Below, piece after piece: positions 1 to 8,689 of a stretch of DNA of 64,000 nucleotides. Numbering within the stretch: the first letter of the stretch is position 1; the number at the start of each line of letters is the position of its first letter. Under the pieces are notes generated by a model. It did no database searches, had not been told where the DNA came from, and was given only the letters and a program-made list of their open reading frames with translations. The DNA comes from Maribacter cobaltidurans (GTDB taxonomy: Bacteria > Bacteroidota > Bacteroidia > Flavobacteriales > Flavobacteriaceae), in NCBI RefSeq assembly GCF_002269385.1, contig NZ_CP022957.1, forward strand, positions 863,001 to 927,000, written 5' to 3'. A program made the translations under genes and the position numbers.

Positions 1-1836
1 GAAAGAATTTCAAGTGTATTTTTCAATCTGAATTCCGCCGAAACCAATGAGGAAATCCAAAAAATCGCGCAAGAGGTTTCGCCTTTATTATCCGAATTTG
101 GAAATGATATCACCTTGAATGAAAATTTGTTCAAAAGAATTAAAGAGGTGTATCAAAAAGCGGATTCTTTGAATCTGGATGTGGAACAAAAAATGCTCCT
201 TGAAAAGAAATATAAAAACTTTAGCCGAAATGGGGCCAACCTACCAGAAGGCAAGAAAAAAAGATTAAGAGAAATTGATGCGGAACTTTCAAAGCTCACA
301 CTGAAATTTGGGGAAAATGTGTTGGCGGAAACCAACAAATACCAAATGCATCTTACTGACGAGAATGACTTGGACGGCTTGCCGGAAGGTGAAAAAGAAG
401 CTGCTGCACAATTGGCCACTGTAAAGGGAAAAGGCGAAGGATGGATGATCACCCTAGATTATCCAAGTTATATTCCCTTTATGAAATACGCTAAGAATAG
501 AGACTTGCGAAAAGAACTTGCCATAGCCTTTGGGAGCAAGGCCTTTCACAATGATGAACTGGACAACCAAGAAAATGTGCTAAAAATTACCTCTCTTAGA
601 TTTGAAAGGGCACAACTCTTAGGGTATAAAACCCATGCCGATTTTGTCCTAGAGGAAAGAATGGCGGAAAGCCCTGAAAAGGTACATGGCTTCCTAAAGG
701 AACTTTTGGAAAAAGCAAAACCTGCTGCCGAAAGGGAATTTAAACAATTGGCAGATTTTGCTGAAGAACTGGATGGCATCGGTGTACTTGAAAAATGGGA
801 TGGAAGCTATTATTCCGAAAAACTGAAGCAAAAGCTGTTTGATCTAGATGATGAAAAACTAAAGCCCTATTTTAAGCTAGAGAATGTCATTGACGGAGTT
901 TTTACGGTCGCTGAAAAACTGTTTGACCTAAAATTTGAAGAAGTCTTCGATATAGACAAATACCATGAAGACGTAAAAACATATCGAGTCTATGATGCTA
1001 ATGGAGCATTTTTATCCCTGTTCTATGCCGATTTTCACCCCAGATCCGGAAAACGTGGTGGCGCTTGGATGACCTCCTGTAAATCGCAATGGAAAAAGGA
1101 CGGTAAAAATATACGTCCGCACATAAGTAATGTGTGCAACTTTACCCCTTCCACCAAAAGTAAACCTTCCCTATTGACATTCAATGAGGTAACGACCTTG
1201 TTTCATGAATTTGGGCATGGTCTGCACGGAATGTTGGCAGACACTAAATATCCTAGCCTTTCCGGAACCTCCGTCTATTGGGACTTTGTAGAGCTTCCAA
1301 GTCAAGTCATGGAAAATTGGTGTTATGAAAAAGAAGCCTTGGAGCTATTTGCAAAACATTACGAAACCGGGGAGGTAATTCCCATGGAACTTATCACCAA
1401 AATAAAGGAATCCGCAACCTTTCAGGAAGGAATGCAGACCTTGAGACAATTGAGTTTTGGTTTGCTGGATATGTCCTGGCATGGAATTGACCCTACCCAT
1501 ATCAAGGATGTAAAAAAACACGAAGACGAGGCTTTTGAAGGCACTAAATTGTACCCCGATACGCCCGAAACTTGTATGAGTACATCGTTCTCCCATATTT
1601 TTCAAGGCGGATATTCGTCAGGTTATTACAGCTACAAATGGGCCGAGGTCCTCGATGCCGATGCGTTTGCCTACTTTAAGGAAAAAGGAATTTTCAATAA
1701 AGAAGTGGCCAATAAATTTAGGGAGCATGTCCTATCAAAGGGCGGAACGGAAAACCCTATGGTCCTCTACAAACGATTTAGGGGCGCCGAGCCCAAAGTG
1801 GAGGCTCTTCTAAAAAGGGCAGGACTTTTATCCTAA
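1..1836 (+). CDS. M3 family zinc peptidase (dipeptidyl carboxypeptidase/oligopeptidase type), 5' end missing
   Basis: This is a thimet oligopeptidase/Dcp-like metallopeptidase that cleaves short peptides, probably degrading peptides in cytoplasm or periplasm. The frame is open from base 1, so the start lies upstream of the window. 611 codons are present and Dcp proteins are near 690 residues, so roughly the first 75-80 are missing. The zinc motif HEFGH is encoded at 1204-1218 (residues 402-406 of the visible part), and the third zinc ligand is probably Glu431 in the segment DFVELPSQ. The conserved C-terminal block FQGGYSSGYYSYKWAE is also present. An internal TTG at 115 gives a long open frame, but the residues before it (FNLNSAETNEEI) match the family, so it is not the start. 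Whether it is Dcp or OpdA/PrlC-like cannot be settled from this part. Confidence 0.93.
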   Translation, partial: ERISSVFFNLNSAETNEEIQKIAQEVSPLLSEFGNDITLNENLFKRIKEVYQKADSLNLDVEQKMLLEKKYKNFSRNGANLPEGKKKRLREIDAELSKLTLKFGENVLAETNKYQMHLTDENDLDGLPEGEKEAAAQLATVKGKGEGWMITLDYPSYIPFMKYAKNRDLRKELAIAFGSKAFHNDELDNQENVLKITSLRFERAQLLGYKTHADFVLEERMAESPEKVHGFLKELLEKAKPAAEREFKQLADFAEELDGIGVLEKWDGSYYSEKLKQKLFDLDDEKLKPYFKLENVIDGVFTVAEKLFDLKFEEVFDIDKYHEDVKTYRVYDANGAFLSLFYADFHPRSGKRGGAWMTSCKSQWKKDGKNIRPHISNVCNFTPSTKSKPSLLTFNEVTTLFHEFGHGLHGMLADTKYPSLSGTSVYWDFVELPSQVMENWCYEKEALELFAKHYETGEVIPMELITKIKESATFQEGMQTLRQLSFGLLDMSWHGIDPTHIKDVKKHEDEAFEGTKLYPDTPETCMSTSFSHIFQGGYSSGYYSYKWAEVLDADAFAYFKEKGIFNKEVANKFREHVLSKGGTENPMVLYKRFRGAEPKVEALLKRAGLLS

Positions 1837-1886
1837 TACTCCTACGTTTGACTTATGGCAAATGTCAAAAAGCCAATAATCAAGGA

Positions 1887-2249
1887 CTATTTATTGTTTT
1901 TGCTCCTCCATGCATCATAGCCCCCATCTAGGTTGACTACATTTTTATACCCCAACGTGAGTAATTTCTGTTGTGCCTTAGCACTTCTCCCACCAACTTT
2001 ACAATACACATAGATAGTCTCATCCTTATCAATTTTTTCAACTTGTTTATCAAAATCCGCATCGAACCAGTTGATATTCAAGGCATTTTCCAAATGACCT
2101 TGGCTATATTCCTCGGGGGTTCTTACATCCAATAATATAACCTCGGAGAGTTCGTTCTGTGTGACACTGGTAATAGCTTTTGAGGAAGGATTTTGTGCAC
2201 AGGATAGGTTTGCAAGGATGGATAAAAAAAGTATCAGTCTAAATTTCAT
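1887..2249 (-). CDS. rhodanese-like domain lipoprotein
   Basis: A 120-residue single-domain rhodanese (sulfurtransferase fold). The N-terminus is a lipoprotein signal with the lipobox ending at Cys17 (ANLSC), so the protein is probably anchored in an envelope membrane. The domain begins with the typical DVRTPEEYSQGH segment, and the active-site loop CKVGGRS carries the cysteine that would hold the persulfide. The end has the usual NLDGGYDAW block. Its physiological sulfur donor and acceptor are not evident. It is divergent from the sigma factor gene, with 93 bp between the starts. Confidence 0.9.
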   Translation of the reverse strand: MKFRLILFLSILANLSCAQNPSSKAITSVTQNELSEVILLDVRTPEEYSQGHLENALNINWFDADFDKQVEKIDKDETIYVYCKVGGRSAKAQQKLLTLGYKNVVNLDGGYDAWRSKNNK

Positions 2250-2342
2250 AAGTTCATGTTTTGGTAAAAATAAAAATTATGATGACATCGAATTTGAATT
2301 AAAAAAAAGAAAATTACGCTATTTTTACCGCAATATTGTACA

Positions 2343-2903
2343 ATGGCTGAAAATCAACTAAATCCAAATTCATGGGTAGACAATTACGCAGACTACCTCT
2401 TCAACTATGCCATTGGAAAAGTTAGCGACGTAGAAACCGCTAAAGATTTGGTATCCGAAACCTTTTTGGCCGGATTAAAATCAGCAAAAAACTTCAAGGG
2501 CGAAGCTGCCGAACGTACATGGCTAATAGCGATTCTGAAAAGAAAAGTCATTGATTATTATCGCAAATCAAATTCCAAAAAAGGAAAAGCGGAAGTTCGA
2601 ATGAGCTCAAATTCCTATGCCGAAGACCAAGGTGATTGGTTGGAGGAAAAAGTAGCCGACCCATATGGAAACCTAGGAAGCGATTCCATAGAAAACGAGG
2701 AATTAGGACTTGCCTTGCAAGTTTGCATCGACAAATTGCCACGCAAACAATCACAAGTTTTCACCATGAAGACCATTCAAGGTATAAGTACGGAAGAAAT
2801 TTGTAATGAATTGGACATAAACCCGTCCAATTTATGGGTTATGGTTCACAGAGCTAGAACAGCGTTAATGGAATGTTTAAATAAAAATTGGTTCAACTCA
2901 TGA
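2343..2903 (+). CDS. ECF-type RNA polymerase sigma factor
   Basis: A 186-residue sigma-70 family factor of the extracytoplasmic-function size class. Region 2 is seen at about residues 12-75 (DYLFNYAIGK ... ERTWLIAILKRKVIDYYRK), and region 4 at about 128-180, with the helix-turn-helix around EEICNELDINPSNLWVMVHRAR. No region 3 is present. Its stop overlaps the next start by 4 bp (ATGA at 2900-2903), so the downstream zinc protein is very likely its translationally coupled anti-sigma partner. The start at 2343 is the only ATG that precedes region 2. Target genes cannot be read from the window. Confidence 0.93.
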   Translation: MAENQLNPNSWVDNYADYLFNYAIGKVSDVETAKDLVSETFLAGLKSAKNFKGEAAERTWLIAILKRKVIDYYRKSNSKKGKAEVRMSSNSYAEDQGDWLEEKVADPYGNLGSDSIENEELGLALQVCIDKLPRKQSQVFTMKTIQGISTEEICNELDINPSNLWVMVHRARTALMECLNKNWFNS

Positions 2904-3127
2904 TTTCTTGCGAAAAAGCAGCGGATATATGTACTAGGGCTCAGTACAATGAAGCTACCTCAATGGAGAAGTTAAAATTGAGGTTTCATATTATTTTTTG
3001 CAAAATTTGTGCAGAATATACCAAGCAAAACAAAAAATTGACCTCGCTTTGCAACAAAGCCAGGCTCCGTTCACTTTCAGAAAAGGAAAAGGCGAAAATG
3101 AGGGAAACTATCAGAAAACTTGGCTAA
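2900..3127 (+). CDS. small zinc-binding anti-sigma factor-like protein
   Basis: A 75-residue soluble protein starting at the ATG that overlaps the sigma factor stop; an in-frame TTG at 2888 is less likely. It has no transmembrane segment. The centre carries H-x3-C-x2-C (HIIFCKIC), the zinc-anti-sigma signature of the ZAS/zf-HC2 group, and a further Cys at residue 4 could complete the zinc site. The inference is that it binds and restrains the upstream ECF sigma factor in the cytoplasm. Its small size and lack of a membrane or sensor domain suggest it senses something in the cytoplasm, for example redox state or metal. It ends in a 4-bp convergent overlap with the next minus-strand gene. Confidence 0.75.
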   Translation: MISCEKAADICTRAQYNEATSMEKLKLRFHIIFCKICAEYTKQNKKLTSLCNKARLRSLSEKEKAKMRETIRKLG

Positions 3128-3948
3128 TACCATTTAAGGCAAAGAACCAAAAGTACATACCACACTACCGGGATACCCTCCACCCAAAAAGAAGCAAAAT
3201 ACTTTTTTTGATTTTTACCGAAAGAAAACATCATCACCAACAGTCCTAAAAAAAGTATGGTCTTTACTATAAGCTCAGGTCCAGATAGAGAGTCCTTTAA
3301 AAAAGTGACCAAATAAAATAGAAAGGCAAGTAAAGCTCCAATCAGTTGGGTGGCCCTTACACCAAATCGCTGTGGTAGTGTCCTTAATTCCGGATTATCA
3401 TATTTAAGATCCCTTATTTCAAACGGAATCAACAATAGTAGTACGAAAAAAAATCTTTGGACCGCTTCCACCCAAATGTCCCAAAAGAGAATTTTAAAAG
3501 AACCCAATACCGGTAAGATTACGGTGGCTCCCGCCCAGACCAGTGCCACTATAAATATTTTTAGGCCTCCTAAGCTCCTTAAGTTTTTGGTATTCGGCAG
3601 TACAGGTATGGCATAGAGGCCTGTTAAAAATACCAGTGCCATGATGCCCAACCATACTTCAACCCTTATAAAATAGGCATGATAGCACCCTAATATAAAG
3701 GAAATAAAACTAACTATTTGAATATTCTTCTGGTAAGGATTCGCCACAATAAAATACTTCTCTGCCTCTACCCCATATTTTATAAAATTATAGCAGACGA
3801 TTGTCCCAAAAAAAAGAAACCAGGCCAAATGCTCGTCCCGCTGTATACTGAAGGTCTTTATCGTAACATGGGTCAATGCAAAAACACCAAATGCGACATG
3901 GATACTTGCATTGATATAAAAATTAAAAAGGCGTTGCAGTTTTTCCAT
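3124..3948 (-). CDS. UbiA-superfamily-like integral membrane protein
   Basis: A 274-residue very hydrophobic protein with about eight predicted membrane segments. I chose the start MEKLQRLFNF at 3948, because the 24 residues encoded further upstream are not membrane-protein-like. The segment IPFEIRDLKYDNPELRTLPQRFG resembles the second aspartate-rich motif (DxxxD) and following loop of UbiA prenyltransferases. The first motif (NDxxDxxxD) is not seen; its place seems taken by CYNFIKYGVEAEKYF. It may therefore be a divergent UbiA-like protein with altered or lost catalysis. The gene converges on the anti-sigma gene with a 4-bp overlap and is divergent from gcvP. The substrate is unknown. Confidence 0.65.
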   Translation of the reverse strand: MEKLQRLFNFYINASIHVAFGVFALTHVTIKTFSIQRDEHLAWFLFFGTIVCYNFIKYGVEAEKYFIVANPYQKNIQIVSFISFILGCYHAYFIRVEVWLGIMALVFLTGLYAIPVLPNTKNLRSLGGLKIFIVALVWAGATVILPVLGSFKILFWDIWVEAVQRFFFVLLLLIPFEIRDLKYDNPELRTLPQRFGVRATQLIGALLAFLFYLVTFLKDSLSGPELIVKTILFLGLLVMMFSFGKNQKKYFASFWVEGIPVVWYVLLVLCLKWY

Positions 3949-4045
3949 TGAACAAATGTACCCAAAGTGTTTATAACCCTTGTTTATGGTTAAAAACTTT
4001 CCCCAAGGAAGCGCTTTCAAAAGGCATTTTAATCCAATTAATACC

Positions 4046-4053
4046 TAATTTTG
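4046..4053 (+). promoter_or_regulatory. probable -7 promoter element of gcvP
   Basis: TAATTTTG fits the Bacteroidota -7 consensus TAnnTTTG and lies 22 bp before the gcvP start. No clear -33 TTTG is present at the right distance, so the match is partial. Confidence 0.45.
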
Positions 4054-4074
4054 CACGACTAATTTATTCAAATC

Positions 4075-6924
4075 ATGAAGACTGACGTGTTTGCATCCCG
4101 CCATATTGGTATCCGAGAAGAAGACCTTGATCACATGCTTAAAACTATATCCGTGGATAGTTTGGATCAATTAATTTACGAGACCATCCCCGATGATATT
4201 CGGCTTAAAAAAACACTGGATTTGGGTGCGCCAATGAGTGAACATAAATTTTTGGCTCATTTAGAGGAACTTTCAAAAAAGAACAAGGTTTTTCGTTCTT
4301 ATATCGGCTTGGGGTATCATGAAAGCCTAACACCGTCGGTCATTAAACGGAATATCCTTGAAAATCCAGGATGGTATACCGCTTATACGCCATATCAAGC
4401 AGAAATTGCCCAAGGTAGACTTGAGGCCCTTTTAAACTTTCAAACGGTGATTTCCGACCTAACCGGAATGGAACTGGCCAATGCATCTTTGTTGGACGAA
4501 AGTACCGCCGCAGCCGAGGCAATGACCATGCTTTTTGAGGTCAGAACCAGGGAGCAGAAAAAGAATGGCATTGTAAAGTTCTTTGTTTCCGAAGAGGTTC
4601 TTCCACAGACATTGTCCCTACTCCATACACGCGCCAACCCATTGGGAATAGAATTGGTTATTGGCAACCATGAGGAATTTAATTTTGACGATACTTTTTA
4701 TGGGGCCTTGCTTCAATATCCGGGTAAATATGGACAGCTGTATGATTATCGGGAATTTGTTTTAAAAGCTAAAGAAAAGGACATTAAGGTTGCGGTCGCT
4801 GCAGATATATTAAGTTTAATCCTCTTAACCCCTCCTGGTGAATTTGGTGTTGATGTTGTCGTAGGTACTTCGCAAAGGTTCGGTATTCCCATGGGATATG
4901 GTGGTCCGCATGCGGCCTTTTTTGCGACCAAAGAAGAGTATAAAAGAAACATACCTGGAAGGATAATTGGTGTGACCAAGGACAGGGACGAAAAACCTGC
5001 CTTGAGAATGGCCCTACAAACTAGGGAACAACATATCAAAAGGGACAAGGCAACCTCCAACATCTGTACGGCGCAAGTTCTTTTGGCCGTTATGGCGGGC
5101 ATGTATGCTGTATATCATGGTCCCAAAGGGCTAAAATATATTGCCAAAAAAGTACATTCAACAGCAAATACATTAACGGACGCATTGGAAAAATTGGGAT
5201 ATTTCCAAAGTAATAGCGCTTTCTTCGATACCATACACATAAAAGCCGATGCAAACATTATACGTCCTATCGCCGAAAGAGAAGAAGTGAACTTTTTATA
5301 TCCTAATTCGGAATCCGTAGTTATCGCCGTTAACGAAGCCACCTCAATTAAAGACCTCAATCAAATCATTGGTATATTTTCAGAGGCAAAGGAAAAGGAG
5401 GCCAATGTAGTCACTGAACTATTGGAAAAATCATCTATTCCGCAAAATATAAGCAGAACATCCCCTTTTCTAGAAAACAAGGTTTTTAACACCTATCACT
5501 CCGAAACGGAACTGATGCGATATATCAAAAAACTGGAGCGCAAGGATTTATCCCTTAACCACAGTATGATATCTCTGGGAAGTTGTACCATGAAATTGAA
5601 TGCCGCTTCTGAAATGCTGCCTTTGAGCAGTGCCAGCTGGGGCAATATGCATCCGTTTGTGCCCTTGGAACAGGCTGAGGGCTATCAAATAGTTTTAAAA
5701 GAATTGGCTAAGGATTTATCTACCATTACAGGCTTTGCCGATACCTCATTGCAGCCAAATTCCGGCGCCCAAGGAGAATATGCAGGTTTAATGGTCATAA
5801 GGGCCTATCATGAATCCAATGGGGAGGGCCATCGAAATATTTGTTTGATTCCTGCTTCGGCACACGGTACCAATCCGGCTTCCGCCGTCATGGCAGGGAT
5901 GAAAGTCGTGGTAACCAAAACGGATGATAAAGGAAATATAGATATGGAGGATTTGGAGGAAAAGGTAAAACTGCATGCGGACAATCTCTCTGCGCTGATG
6001 GTCACCTACCCTTCCACACACGGGGTATTTGAATCCTCCATTAAAAAAATTACAAAATTAATCCATGACCATGGCGGCCAGGTCTATATGGACGGTGCCA
6101 ATATGAACGCCCAAGTAGGGTTGACCAATCCGGCTACCATAGGCGCAGATGTTTGCCATCTTAATTTGCATAAAACTTTTGCAATACCTCACGGTGGTGG
6201 AGGTCCAGGAGTAGGCCCTATTTGTGTGGCACCACAATTGGTTCCATTTTTACCTGGTAACCCCGTAATCAAAACAGGAGGGGAAGAGGCTATTTCAGCG
6301 ATTTCGGCAGCTCCTTGGGGCAGTTCCCTGGTTTGTCTCATTTCCTACGGATATATTAAGATGCTCGGGCCTGAAGGGTTGACCAATTCCACGAAAATGG
6401 CCATACTGAACGCTAATTATATCAAACACCGACTAAGCGGAAAATACGATGTTCTCTATACCGGCGAAAAAGGAAGGGCGGCCCATGAAATGATTATCGA
6501 TTGCAGGTCCTTTAAACAGAATGGTATTGAAGTAACCGATATTGCCAAGAGGCTTATGGACTACGGCTTTCATGCACCAACGGTTTCGTTTCCAGTAGCG
6601 GGCACATTAATGATCGAACCTACAGAAAGTGAAAGTTTGGAGGAATTAGATCGTTTTTGCGATGCCATGCTTTCCATTCACGGTGAGATAGAAGCAGCAG
6701 AGTCGGATAATCCAGACAACGTTTTAAAAAATGCACCTCACACGTTGCAAATGGTCGCAAACGATACTTGGGATTTTCCGTATTCAAGACAAAAAGCGGC
6801 ATTTCCGTTGCCCTACGTTGCAGAAAACAAATTCTGGCCCTCTGTTCGACGCGTTGACGACGCCTATGGAGACCGTAATTTAATTTGTACCTGCGCTCCT
6901 ATTGAAGCCTATGCCGAAGCTTAA
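4075..6924 (+). CDS. gcvP: glycine dehydrogenase (aminomethyl-transferring), P-protein
   Basis: The pyridoxal-phosphate P-protein of the glycine cleavage system: it decarboxylates glycine and passes the aminomethyl group to the lipoyl H-protein. At 949 residues it is the fused single-chain form (N- and C-terminal halves correspond to GcvPA and GcvPB). The PLP lysine is Lys700 in the motif LNLHKTF, followed by the glycine-rich PHGGGGPGVGP loop. The N-terminus RHIG begins the family fold directly, supporting the ATG at 4075. The genes for T, H and L proteins are not in the window, so the system is dispersed. It appears to be a single-gene transcription unit. Confidence 0.98.
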   Translation: MKTDVFASRHIGIREEDLDHMLKTISVDSLDQLIYETIPDDIRLKKTLDLGAPMSEHKFLAHLEELSKKNKVFRSYIGLGYHESLTPSVIKRNILENPGWYTAYTPYQAEIAQGRLEALLNFQTVISDLTGMELANASLLDESTAAAEAMTMLFEVRTREQKKNGIVKFFVSEEVLPQTLSLLHTRANPLGIELVIGNHEEFNFDDTFYGALLQYPGKYGQLYDYREFVLKAKEKDIKVAVAADILSLILLTPPGEFGVDVVVGTSQRFGIPMGYGGPHAAFFATKEEYKRNIPGRIIGVTKDRDEKPALRMALQTREQHIKRDKATSNICTAQVLLAVMAGMYAVYHGPKGLKYIAKKVHSTANTLTDALEKLGYFQSNSAFFDTIHIKADANIIRPIAEREEVNFLYPNSESVVIAVNEATSIKDLNQIIGIFSEAKEKEANVVTELLEKSSIPQNISRTSPFLENKVFNTYHSETELMRYIKKLERKDLSLNHSMISLGSCTMKLNAASEMLPLSSASWGNMHPFVPLEQAEGYQIVLKELAKDLSTITGFADTSLQPNSGAQGEYAGLMVIRAYHESNGEGHRNICLIPASAHGTNPASAVMAGMKVVVTKTDDKGNIDMEDLEEKVKLHADNLSALMVTYPSTHGVFESSIKKITKLIHDHGGQVYMDGANMNAQVGLTNPATIGADVCHLNLHKTFAIPHGGGGPGVGPICVAPQLVPFLPGNPVIKTGGEEAISAISAAPWGSSLVCLISYGYIKMLGPEGLTNSTKMAILNANYIKHRLSGKYDVLYTGEKGRAAHEMIIDCRSFKQNGIEVTDIAKRLMDYGFHAPTVSFPVAGTLMIEPTESESLEELDRFCDAMLSIHGEIEAAESDNPDNVLKNAPHTLQMVANDTWDFPYSRQKAAFPLPYVAENKFWPSVRRVDDAYGDRNLICTCAPIEAYAEA

Positions 6925-7017
6925 AATTCAAGCCTCATGTCAATAAAATAGGGCATATATGGACTTAAAGATAATTTTTTTATTTGTCCAATTAAAGTAT
7001 ACCGAAACACTGAACGT

Positions 7018-7053
7018 CGTAAAGCTTATTATGCATGCATAATAAGCTTTACG
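7018..7053. repeat. 36-bp perfect palindrome downstream of gcvP
   Basis: The left arm CGTAAAGCTTATTATGCA (7018-7035) is followed immediately by its exact reverse complement (7036-7053) with no spacer. TTTT follows at 7054-7057. It could fold as a cruciform or, in RNA, as a hairpin with a tight loop acting as terminator for gcvP. Perfect 18-bp arms without a loop are longer and cleaner than the other terminators in this window. No second copy was noticed. Confidence 0.8.
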
Positions 7054-7092
7054 TTTTAAAGTACCTTATGAAAAATAATTCAAGAAAGGTAT

Positions 7093-8148
7093 ATGGGTGT
7101 CAGTATTATAGGTACAGGAAGTTATATACCTGAAAACCAAATAAAAAACAAAGCATTTGCGAAGCAGGAATTTCTGAACAGTGACGGCAGTTCATTTCAG
7201 CAAACCAACAATATTATTATTGAAAAGTTCAAGGGAATTACGGGCATCGAGGAGAGGCGCTATGTAAGTGAAGACTTGAACACTTCGGACATTGCTTTTT
7301 TAGCTTCGGAACGGGCGATTCTTGATTCCGGTATAGATAAAGAAGATTTAGATTATATCATCTTTGCCCATAATTTTGGCGATGTATCCGCAGGTGAGTC
7401 CCAAGGGGACACATTGCCCAGTCTTGCCTCACGTGTAAAACATCTTCTAAAGATACGAAACCCCAATTGCGTTGCCTATGATATGCTTTTTGGATGCCCT
7501 GGCTGGATAGAAGGTGTAATTCAAGCCAATGCGTTCATAAAAAGTGGAATCGCAAAAAGGTGTTTGGTCATTGGCGCCGAGACGCTTTCAAGAATAGTTG
7601 ACCCCTATGATAGGGATTCCATGATCTATGCAGATGGAGCAGGAGCCGTTGTACTGGAAGCTTCCGATGCCAACACGGGCATAATGTCCCATATTAGTGC
7701 CTCGTATACCTTAAAGGAGGCCCATTATCTTTTTTATGGAAAAAGCTATAACAGCTCCGGGAATGAAACCAAATACATTAAAATGCTTGGGCGGAAAATT
7801 TACGAATTTGCGGTAACCCATGTACCCAATGCCATGGTAGAATGCCTCCGAAAAAGTGGCTTTGACGTTGCACAAGTTAGAAAAATTCTGATTCATCAAG
7901 CTAATGAAAAAATGGACGAGGCCATCGTCTCCAGATTTTATGGTCATTTCAATATGGAGGTCCCGGAGCATATAATGCCCATGACCATTGATAAACTTGG
8001 AAATAGTTCCGTGGCTACGATACCTACACTTTTGGATCAAATCCTAAAAGGAAAAGTAAAAAATCACCATTTACACACAGGCGATGTTATTATATTTGCA
8101 AGTGTTGGCGCTGGGATGAACATCAACGCCATCGTTTACAAATTCTAA
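7093..8148 (+). CDS. 3-oxoacyl-ACP synthase III-like (FabH/KAS III family) protein
   Basis: A 351-residue thiolase-fold condensing enzyme. The catalytic triad is complete: Cys135 (MLFGCPGW), His268 (ILIHQANEKM) and Asn304 (LGNSSVATIP). KAS III enzymes condense an acyl-CoA with malonyl-ACP. The housekeeping fabH usually lies beside plsX and rpmF; here the neighbours are a methyltransferase (2 bp downstream) and a glycosyltransferase, so this may be a paralogue for a special acyl chain or secondary product. It is slightly longer than E. coli FabH (317 residues). The start 7093 sits behind AAGAAAGG, one of the better ribosome-binding sequences in the window. Confidence 0.88.
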   Translation: MGVSIIGTGSYIPENQIKNKAFAKQEFLNSDGSSFQQTNNIIIEKFKGITGIEERRYVSEDLNTSDIAFLASERAILDSGIDKEDLDYIIFAHNFGDVSAGESQGDTLPSLASRVKHLLKIRNPNCVAYDMLFGCPGWIEGVIQANAFIKSGIAKRCLVIGAETLSRIVDPYDRDSMIYADGAGAVVLEASDANTGIMSHISASYTLKEAHYLFYGKSYNSSGNETKYIKMLGRKIYEFAVTHVPNAMVECLRKSGFDVAQVRKILIHQANEKMDEAIVSRFYGHFNMEVPEHIMPMTIDKLGNSSVATIPTLLDQILKGKVKNHHLHTGDVIIFASVGAGMNINAIVYKF

Positions 8149-8149
8149 A

Positions 8150-8680
8150 ATGTACGAGAACACTTATCCGAACAAACGGTTCAAACATACTTTGGCCTTT
8201 CTAAGGAAGTATGTGGACACTAAGGAAACTATTTTGGATTTGGGTGTTGCAAATCCCTTTTCCGAAATCATGGTCCAAGAAGGTTTTACGGTGGAAAATA
8301 CAAAAGGTGAAGATTTGGACTTTGATTTTACATCAGTGCTTCAATCCGATGCAGAGGTAGTAACCGCTTTTGAGATATTTGAACATCTGTTGGCCCCTTT
8401 ACATGTCCTGTCCAAAATAAAAGCCGATAAACTTGTAGCAAGTGTACCGCTCCGACTTTGGTTTTCTCCGGCCTATAAAAGTAAATCAGATCCATGGGAC
8501 CGACATTATCACGAATTTGAAGACTGGCAATTTGATTGGTTATTGGAGAAAGCTGGTTGGGAAATTCAGGAGAAAAGAAAATGGGCACATCCCGTAAAGA
8601 AAATCGGATTAAGACCTTTTTTAAGGCTTTTTACGCCCCGGTACTATATTGTATACGCTACCCGAAAAACAAGTCGTTAA
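8150..8680 (+). CDS. class I SAM-dependent methyltransferase-like protein
   Basis: A 176-residue protein with a short Rossmann methyltransferase core. Motif I appears as ETILDLGVANPFSEIM (about residues 25-40), less glycine-rich than usual, and the post-core acidic motif as VTAFEIFEHLLAPLHVL (about 67-83). The rest is compact, so this is a minimal domain; the substrate is unknown. It lies 1 bp after the ketoacyl synthase gene and 9 bp before the glycosyltransferase, so the three are almost surely one operon. The following gene is in the same frame, separated only by the TAA at 8678-8680. Confidence 0.75.
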   Translation: MYENTYPNKRFKHTLAFLRKYVDTKETILDLGVANPFSEIMVQEGFTVENTKGEDLDFDFTSVLQSDAEVVTAFEIFEHLLAPLHVLSKIKADKLVASVPLRLWFSPAYKSKSDPWDRHYHEFEDWQFDWLLEKAGWEIQEKRKWAHPVKKIGLRPFLRLFTPRYYIVYATRKTSR

Positions 8681-8689
8681 ATCCTTCCT

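Noticed and set aside
115..117. TTG at 115 as the start of the M3 peptidase
   Set aside because: The frame is open to base 1 and the residues before 115 match the family, so the gene is truncated by the window edge.
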